DNA of 11,074 nucleotides from Bacteroidia bacterium (lineage in GTDB: Bacteria; Bacteroidota; Bacteroidia; Chitinophagales; Saprospiraceae), in NCBI GenBank assembly GCA_030432855.1, contig JAUILM010000108.1:1-11074 (forward strand). The letters are read 5' to 3'. The position numbers were made by a program, and so were the translations under genes. The notes below the pieces were generated by a model. That model did not search any database. It was not told the origin of the DNA and saw only the letters and a list, made by a program, of their open reading frames with translations. Shown here piece after piece: positions 6,603 to 11,074 of the stretch. Position 1 is the first letter of the stretch; the number at the start of each line of letters is the position of its first letter.

Positions 6603-7553
6603 TCAGAAGAGCTTTCTCCTCCTGAAGAACCAGGCAAGAATCAGACTTAGCACAATCGAAATGGTGATTACATAGTAAAATCCACCCTCTGTTTGGGCCA
6701 GGGGGAGGCTCTTGACATTCATCCCATAATATGATGCAATCAGGGTAGGCACCATGAGAATCAATGTGATTAGGGTGAGACGCTGAATCACAAAGTTCAA
6801 GTTATTTGATATGATACTGGCATAGGCTTCCATGGTCCCGTTGAGGATGTTCGTATGTACGTTGGCCATTTCAAGGGCCTGACCATTGTCAATAATTACA
6901 TCTTCAAAAAGGTCCATCATATCCTCGTCATCCCGGATCTTCAAAAGATCGGTCCGCTTCATCTTGAGCTTAAGTAGTTCATTTGAGCTGAGGGAATTAA
7001 CAAAGTATACCAGACTTTTTTCGATCCGCAGCAGTTGTTTTAGCTCTGAGCTCTTGGATGAATTGTACAATTCCTGTTCTATTAGATTTCGTTTGAGGTT
7101 CAGCTTTTTCAGGCATGAAAGAAATCGGAATACAATCTGTTCAAACAACTGCAATACAAACTGCGGCCGGTTATGCGGGTCAAAGTTCTTAACTCTTCCT
7201 TCAAGAAATTTTGCGATCACAGGATTTTCAGCTGCCGAAATGGTGAGGAAGTACTCAGGTGTCATCACAATACCAACAGGTACTGTCGTATAGTAGGCTT
7301 CATTATCCTGATCTTTCAAATTAACGATGGGTGTATTGACCAGAATAAGATGGCTACCTTCCTCGCGTTCGTAACGGGATCTTTCATCAATATCCAATGA
7401 ATCTGTCAGGAAATCCAGGGGAATATCCAGCTTCTGCGCCAGTTCGTTCAGATCTTCAGGCGCGTGCGGCGGGACCACATTGATCCAACAGCCGGGAGTT
7501 AGAGACTCTATCTCGATTAACCTGCCTCTCTCCTTCTGATAGTACTGAATCAT
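6603..7553 (-). CDS. corA: CorA family magnesium (divalent cation) channel
   Basis: The 316-residue product has the size and layout of CorA, a homopentameric inner-membrane channel for Mg2+ (also Co2+ or Ni2+ in some members). A long soluble N-terminal domain (about 1-250) ends in the helix that leads into TM1 (about 257-277). TM1 closes with YYGMNVK, the GMN selectivity signature (Gly277-Met278-Asn279). TM2 spans about 292-311 and the protein ends with the basic tail RRRKLF, as usual for the cytoplasmic C-terminus. The acidic loop DDEDMMDLFED (about 208-218) is of a kind that binds regulatory Mg2+ in the family, but the exact residues cannot be assigned here. The ATG at 7553 gives the right length. 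A promoter candidate lies at 7639-7673, so it is probably transcribed on its own. Confidence 0.95.
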   Translation of the reverse strand: MIQYYQKERGRLIEIESLTPGCWINVVPPHAPEDLNELAQKLDIPLDFLTDSLDIDERSRYEREEGSHLILVNTPIVNLKDQDNEAYYTTVPVGIVMTPEYFLTISAAENPVIAKFLEGRVKNFDPHNRPQFVLQLFEQIVFRFLSCLKKLNLKRNLIEQELYNSSKSSELKQLLRIEKSLVYFVNSLSSNELLKLKMKRTDLLKIRDDEDMMDLFEDVIIDNGQALEMANVHTNILNGTMEAYASIISNNLNFVIQRLTLITLILMVPTLIASYYGMNVKSLPLAQTEGGFYYVITISIVLSLILAWFFRRRKLF

Positions 7554-7638
7554 TGCCTGAATAAATGTTCATTTGATCAAAATTTGTCCGCATCTTATCC
7601 CGATCCTCAGATCATGGGACGAAGCGATTGAGACGCTA

Positions 7639-7673
7639 CAAACATAAGGTATTTTTATCTGAGCCAGGACAAA
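7639..7673 (-). promoter_or_regulatory. Bacteroidota-type promoter upstream of corA
   Basis: On the minus strand, TATGTTTG (7639-7646) matches the -7 consensus TAnnTTTG exactly, and TTTG (7670-7673) stands 23 bp upstream as the -33 element. The known spacing range for such promoters is about 17-23 bp, so this is at the upper edge. Transcription would begin near 7632 and leave a leader of about 80 nt before the corA ATG. Confidence 0.5.
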
Positions 7674-7734
7674 TGATAGAATTATACCATATTAAATCAT
7701 TGTAATGCCAGACCTCCGTGGACAGCCCTGATTT

Positions 7735-8493
7735 CTATGCCGCTTCCTTCTTGGTACCAATTTCTTCCAGCAACTGTTCGAAAATCCAGATATCGTCAGA
7801 TGTGATGTTACTCCATCGGGGATTTTTTCCCTGCTTCAATCGAAAGTAATCGGCCATGATGTCTCCCTGCTGCTCCAGATTGAATTGCTGCAGTCCCTGA
7901 CCGGAGTGAATAGCTTCCTCCAAACTTTCCAATCCTCCATAGTCATAACCCTCTGTCGAATACTGTGCTCTCAAAGCACGGGGAATATACACCGACCCCA
8001 TCTTCTCATATTGCCATACATGCATGACCTCATGAATAAAAGTATCAGGTGGCAGGGGTCCCCAACTATTAATCGTGTAAAAGCTGACATAGGCAAAATG
8101 GTGCGTCCTGGGGCCACCAAACGCAAATGTGTCAATACGTATCCGTCTTAATTGCAGTGAATCACCAAAGTGACTTCTGATCGCTTCCTCCTCTTCCCGG
8201 GTCAAAGGTCGTGTGTTGATTTTTACGATATCTGCTATTGTCTCATAGAGCTCAGGTATTCCAAATAGATCTGCCACGTAGCAAATCAATTCGATCAGCC
8301 AGAAAAAATTTTCCGTAAAGTCCAGTAGTGAATTGGGGTTTCGATATATCCTGATGAACAGGTTACGAAAATGGGAAAGAATCCTCCAGATGCGTACGGG
8401 TATCATTCGTATCACATAGAACATCCGCAGTAGGATGCCCTCAAGCTTGCACCAGCAAAGCCTGAGTACCGGAATATCTAATAGTGTGCTCAT
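7735..8493 (-). CDS. uncharacterised HExxH protein, zincin-like (DUF4157-like motif)
   Basis: I do not recognise a named family. The ATG at 8493 (252 residues) is preferred; the frame has a TTG three codons upstream. Residues about 1-85 are basic and hydrophobic (several RIW, FRNLFIRIY and FFWLIELICYVADLF stretches) and may bind or enter the membrane, though no clean signal peptide is visible. The core motif is FIHEVMHVWQYEKMG, with His154, Glu155 and His158, the HExxH zinc site followed by VWQ as in DUF4157-type proteins. A later helix, FNLEQQGDIMADYF, offers Glu207 as a possible third ligand. A metallopeptidase fold is likely; activity and substrate are unknown. Neighbours (corA and a LolC/E-like permease) do not suggest a role. 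The spacing to both neighbours, 181 and 151 bp, argues against a tight operon. Confidence 0.85.
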   Translation of the reverse strand: MSTLLDIPVLRLCWCKLEGILLRMFYVIRMIPVRIWRILSHFRNLFIRIYRNPNSLLDFTENFFWLIELICYVADLFGIPELYETIADIVKINTRPLTREEEEAIRSHFGDSLQLRRIRIDTFAFGGPRTHHFAYVSFYTINSWGPLPPDTFIHEVMHVWQYEKMGSVYIPRALRAQYSTEGYDYGGLESLEEAIHSGQGLQQFNLEQQGDIMADYFRLKQGKNPRWSNITSDDIWIFEQLLEEIGTKKEAA

Positions 8494-8644
8494 AGAGTCC
8501 AATCAACCGTTAGGAAGATCTTATCAACAATTAATCTAAAGTAACAAGAAACATTCCATCCTGTTTGTTATTCGTCTACCTTTTTTACTGTGGCGGGGTC
8601 TGTACTACAGAAATAATGCAGAAAAGCACTTGCGACAATTTGGA

Positions 8645-9946
8645 CTAACTAAACCGAATGGCTTTCGTTGGAGAAATCCTGCTAATGAAATATGATGGTA
8701 AGATCAGAAAAAGGATAGTCACCAGTAATGTCCCTACGTTGATCAAAATGATAACCCAAAAGTTGAAATCAATGGGAGCTACTGCCAAATAGTAATCTTC
8801 TTCATGCAGTTTTATGAATTCAAATTTCTTCTGGAGAAAGCACAGCAACAGTCCCAGAGCATTGCCGATGACCAACCCATAAATCAGGATTTGAGCCGCC
8901 TGACGAATGAATATCTTTCTAATCAACCAATTGTCTCCTCCCAGTGCTTTGAGGATACCAATCATATGCGTCCGTTCGAGGATCAATATCAATAAAGATG
9001 TGATCATGTTGATAATGCAGACAACCAGCATAAGGCCCAGAATGAGAATTTCATTTATATTCTGAAGCTCCAACCAATCAAAAATGTTAGAGGACTTATC
9101 TTTTATGCTGCGGGAGTATAAATTGGGAGGCAATACCTCCTGATCGACGAAGGCGGTCATTATATCAATATCTTCGATATCATCCAGTACGACCTCAATG
9201 CCGCTGACCTGATCAGGACGCCACTCCAAAATGTTTTGAAGTTCGTACATGGATAAGAAGGCAATTCGCTTATCATATTCCGCCAGTCCTGTTTTATAGA
9301 TACCGACTACCTCATACCGTCTGGGTCGGGGGCGACCATCCACTACAAAATACATTCTCAGTTGATCTCCCAAGCCAAGAAAAAGTCGGTTGGCAGTCAT
9401 CTGTGAAACTACAATACCCCGAGATGAACTATCAGGATGAAGTGCCGGCATTTTGCCCTCCACCAGATACTTCCCTTCGAAGGCATCAGGAAATTGCTGC
9501 CCCACCCCTTTCATGATGATGCCCTCCATATCTTCTGAGGTAGTTAGCACCACTGGAAACTGAATATAAGGGTATGCATATTTCACACCTCCCTTTGTCC
9601 GTTTCTGGGTCATTCGATCCACCGGAAATCCAAGTATGGACATTGGCCACTCATAATAAATGCGGTCGATATCTGTCAGTGAGTCGAGCAAGGCTGACTC
9701 CAATTGCATAGGTGTACTTTCCTGCAAAGGATTGGTGGAAATGTCAGTGATCTGCATGTGCCCCCAGAAATCAAAGATCTTTTGACTGATTTCCTTCTTA
9801 AAGCCATTGATCATGGACGATGAAACAATCATGACCGTCACGCTCAAGGCTACAGATGCAATGGCCAGTCGAACTATAACGTTCGAGAAGGATTTCTGCT
9901 TGATAGTGCCTGAAAGTCTGGAGGCAATGAATTGTTCGACAAACAT
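8645..9946 (-). CDS. LolC/LolE-like ABC transporter permease
   Basis: The 433-residue protein has the LolC/LolE layout: a short cytoplasmic start, TM1 at about 24-44, a large periplasmic domain (about 45-298), then TM2 (299-323), TM3 (351-372) and TM4 (396-420). The loop after TM2, LERTHMIGILKALGG, is the family's coupling-loop signature, and the C-terminal SPTKAIRFS matches the usual PA.ALR end. Homologues in Proteobacteria release lipoproteins from the inner membrane with the ATPase LolD and hand them to LolA; the same role is likely but not proven here. No lolD is visible in this window. The N-terminal motif EQFIASRL and the ATG at 9946 fit the family. It is divergent from the UbiA-like gene with 105 bp between starts, sharing a 10-bp repeat. 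Confidence 0.9.
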   Translation of the reverse strand: MFVEQFIASRLSGTIKQKSFSNVIVRLAIASVALSVTVMIVSSSMINGFKKEISQKIFDFWGHMQITDISTNPLQESTPMQLESALLDSLTDIDRIYYEWPMSILGFPVDRMTQKRTKGGVKYAYPYIQFPVVLTTSEDMEGIIMKGVGQQFPDAFEGKYLVEGKMPALHPDSSSRGIVVSQMTANRLFLGLGDQLRMYFVVDGRPRPRRYEVVGIYKTGLAEYDKRIAFLSMYELQNILEWRPDQVSGIEVVLDDIEDIDIMTAFVDQEVLPPNLYSRSIKDKSSNIFDWLELQNINEILILGLMLVVCIINMITSLLILILERTHMIGILKALGGDNWLIRKIFIRQAAQILIYGLVIGNALGLLLCFLQKKFEFIKLHEEDYYLAVAPIDFNFWVIILINVGTLLVTILFLILPSYFISRISPTKAIRFS

Positions 9947-9952
9947 AGATAT

Positions 9953-9962
9953 GTTTACAATG
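9953..9962 (-). promoter_or_regulatory. CATTGTAAAC element 6 nt upstream of the LolC/E-like start
   Basis: On the minus strand CATTGTAAAC ends 6 nt before the ATG at 9946. An exact copy lies 6 nt before the start of the divergent gene (10036-10045), so the two form a perfect 10-bp inverted repeat with 73 bp between arms. It lies too near the start to be a -10 or -35 element and is not purine-rich like a Shine-Dalgarno sequence. Confidence 0.4.
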
Positions 9963-10035
9963 CGAAAAATAGGAAGATATAATGATATGTAACTTCGATT
10001 AGCGGACTTATAGTTTCGGTATCTTTAACTCGTAC

Positions 10036-10045
10036 CATTGTAAAC
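10036..10045 (+). promoter_or_regulatory. CATTGTAAAC element 6 nt upstream of the UbiA-like start
   Basis: This is the plus-strand copy of the element at 9953-9962, placed 6 nt before the proposed TTG start at 10052. The matching distance supports that start choice. It could be an operator half-site or part of a shared translation-initiation context. Confidence 0.4.
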
Positions 10046-10051
10046 TGTGTC

Positions 10052-10915
10052 TTGTCCGGATGGATTGCCAAGTTTATTGACCTGATTTTATATAGCAATC
10101 TCTTCATTGCTCTGGGTGCTTTGTGCATGGTCTGGCAAGTGGAGTGGATTATGGGAGTGTTCGATCCATACTCCCGATTGGCCTGGTTCATGTTTTTCAG
10201 TACACTCTTTGTCTATGCGATGCACCGCATTGTTGGATTCACCATCATAGAAAAAAAACTGGAGAACCGGAGAATCCAGGTGATCCGCAAGTTTCAGTTG
10301 CATATTATTATATATGCTATTATTTCGGCCCTTGCTGGTCTGTACCTGGCATTTCAGCTTCGATGGGAGACCCTGCTCTCTTTGTTAATTCCCACGACCG
10401 TCTCCATTTTATATATAGTTCCGATTTTCGGTAGAGGCAAGCGATTGCGTGATCTTCCTTTTGTAAAGTTATTTGCTATCGGCATTGTTTGGGTTTGTGC
10501 GCTGGTCGTCACTCCGCTGATAGATCTTGAAGTTCAGCTCCAATTGGATCACTACCTGCTCATGATCGAAAAACTGTTCTTTATTATTGGGATCACTATA
10601 CCTTTTGACATTCGCGATATTGAAGTAGATCGACTTTATAAAATAGACACACTTCCCCTGCATCTGGGTGTCACCAGGAGCATTCGAATAGCTACTGTTC
10701 TCTTACTTCTGGCATCCTCCCTGGTTGGTTTTCTTCTAATAAGGGGATTTTATAACCCCGCTGATACGATAGCCCTTGCCCTATCCTATATCCTCACGTT
10801 GCTAGCGGTTTCCAGAGCTAATCGAAAACGCCACGATTACTATTTTGCAGGTGTCCTGGATGGCACCATTATCATGCAATTCGCCTTGTTATACTTCGTT
10901 GATAAGATCTTGTAA
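10052..10915 (+). CDS. UbiA prenyltransferase superfamily-like membrane protein, first Asp motif absent
   Basis: The 287-residue product is strongly hydrophobic, with about eight or nine membrane segments (for example 10-28, 42-60, 82-101, 107-125, 138-155, 168-184, 212-231, 238-254, 270-284). It starts at a TTG: the frame is open back to 9986 but holds no ATG or GTG before it. The second Asp-rich motif of UbiA enzymes is clear, PFDIRDIEVDR with Asp186, Asp189 and Asp193, as are the YIVPIFGRGKRLRDLP loop and the final GVLDGTIIMQF. The first motif, normally NxxxD-like after the second segment, is replaced by MHRIVGFTIIEKK without acids in place. Typical members transfer prenyl chains to aromatic or lipid acceptors in the inner membrane; without the first motif, catalysis by the usual Mg2+-diphosphate mechanism is doubtful. 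It lies tail to tail with trmD, 3 bp apart. Confidence 0.8.
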   Translation: MSGWIAKFIDLILYSNLFIALGALCMVWQVEWIMGVFDPYSRLAWFMFFSTLFVYAMHRIVGFTIIEKKLENRRIQVIRKFQLHIIIYAIISALAGLYLAFQLRWETLLSLLIPTTVSILYIVPIFGRGKRLRDLPFVKLFAIGIVWVCALVVTPLIDLEVQLQLDHYLLMIEKLFFIIGITIPFDIRDIEVDRLYKIDTLPLHLGVTRSIRIATVLLLLASSLVGFLLIRGFYNPADTIALALSYILTLLAVSRANRKRHDYYFAGVLDGTIIMQFALLYFVDKIL

Positions 10916-10918
10916 GAG

Positions 10919-11074
10919 CTATCTATCACTTTCATCAGCCAGCATGTCGGGTCGACGCCTGGCTGTATGTTTGTATGCTTCCTGATCTCTCCATTCGTTG
11001 ATGGCGGCTTCGTTGCCTGACAAGAGTACATCGGGGACTTCCATACCATCGTAGACAGAAGGTCGGGTATACAC
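10919..11074 (-). CDS. trmD: tRNA (guanine37-N1)-methyltransferase, C-terminal end (partial)
   Basis: Only the last 51 residues and the stop lie in the window; the frame runs off the right edge. VYTRPSVYDGMEVPDVLLSG followed by INEWRDQEAYKHTARRRPDM is the conserved end of the TrmD protein, including the YTRP and VLLSG motifs and the WR...A...T..RRPD helix. TrmD methylates G37 of tRNAs that read codons starting with C or with G at the first anticodon neighbour, using S-adenosylmethionine, and prevents +1 frameshifts. The N-terminal SAM-binding knot is outside the window. The stop at 10919 faces the UbiA-like stop at 10915 with 3 bp between, so terminators for either gene must lie inside the other gene or be absent; I see no clear one. 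Confidence 0.93.
   Translation of the reverse strand: MYTRPSVYDGMEVPDVLLSGNEAAINEWRDQEAYKHTARRRPDMLADESDR

Noticed and set aside
8494..8502. TTG start for the HExxH protein
   Set aside because: An ATG lies three codons downstream and nothing favours the rarer TTG.
8503..8644. Terminator hairpin after the LolC/E-like gene (AAACA/TGTTT near 8547-8564)
   Set aside because: A 5-bp stem with no adequate U tract; indistinguishable from background.
1..11074. Mobile element, prophage, CRISPR, defence or biosynthetic cluster
   Set aside because: No transposase, integrase, regular repeat array, tRNA-flanked boundary or functionally linked unknown gene set was found; the contents are mostly housekeeping genes.

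Overview
The window looks like a chromosomal housekeeping stretch from a member of the Bacteroidota. The clues are an FtsX/MacB-type permease of the kind multiplied in that phylum, start sites without clear Shine-Dalgarno sequences, a TAnnTTTG-type promoter in front of corA, and a lipoprotein-anchored DUF885 protein. The order or family cannot be fixed from the sequence alone; a cytophagal or saprospiral lineage is only a guess.

Layout: (1) 2-652, plus strand, the 3' end of an ABC-transporter permease cut by the window edge. It meets, tail to tail with 13 bp between, (2) 666-2438, minus, a DUF885 putative metallohydrolase lipoprotein. (3) 2678-6134, minus, a class Ia ribonucleotide reductase pair in the order nrdB then nrdA, closed by a strong intrinsic terminator at 2505-2544 and preceded by a 468-bp AT-rich region with several short dyads. 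(4) 6603-7553, minus, a CorA-type Mg2+ channel with its own likely promoter. (5) 7735-8493, minus, an uncharacterised HExxH protein. (6) 8645-9946, minus, a LolC/LolE-like ABC permease. (7) 10052-10915, plus, a UbiA-superfamily-like membrane protein, divergent from the permease and lying tail to tail, 3 bp apart, with (8) 10919-11074, minus, the C-terminus of TrmD.

The genes belong to several unrelated processes: dNTP synthesis (nrdB-nrdA), Mg2+ uptake (corA), envelope lipoprotein export (LolC/E-like), tRNA modification (trmD) and three poorly characterised proteins. I see no defence system, mobile element, CRISPR array, RNA gene or obviously novel gene cluster. The most interesting signals are non-coding: a perfect 10-bp inverted repeat placed exactly 6 nt before both divergent start codons (LolC/E-like and UbiA-like), a cluster of TGACA/TGTCA dyads upstream of nrdB, and a palindrome between nrdB and nrdA. 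Among proteins, the UbiA-like protein that has lost the first Asp-rich motif and the HExxH protein are the best candidates for something undescribed.
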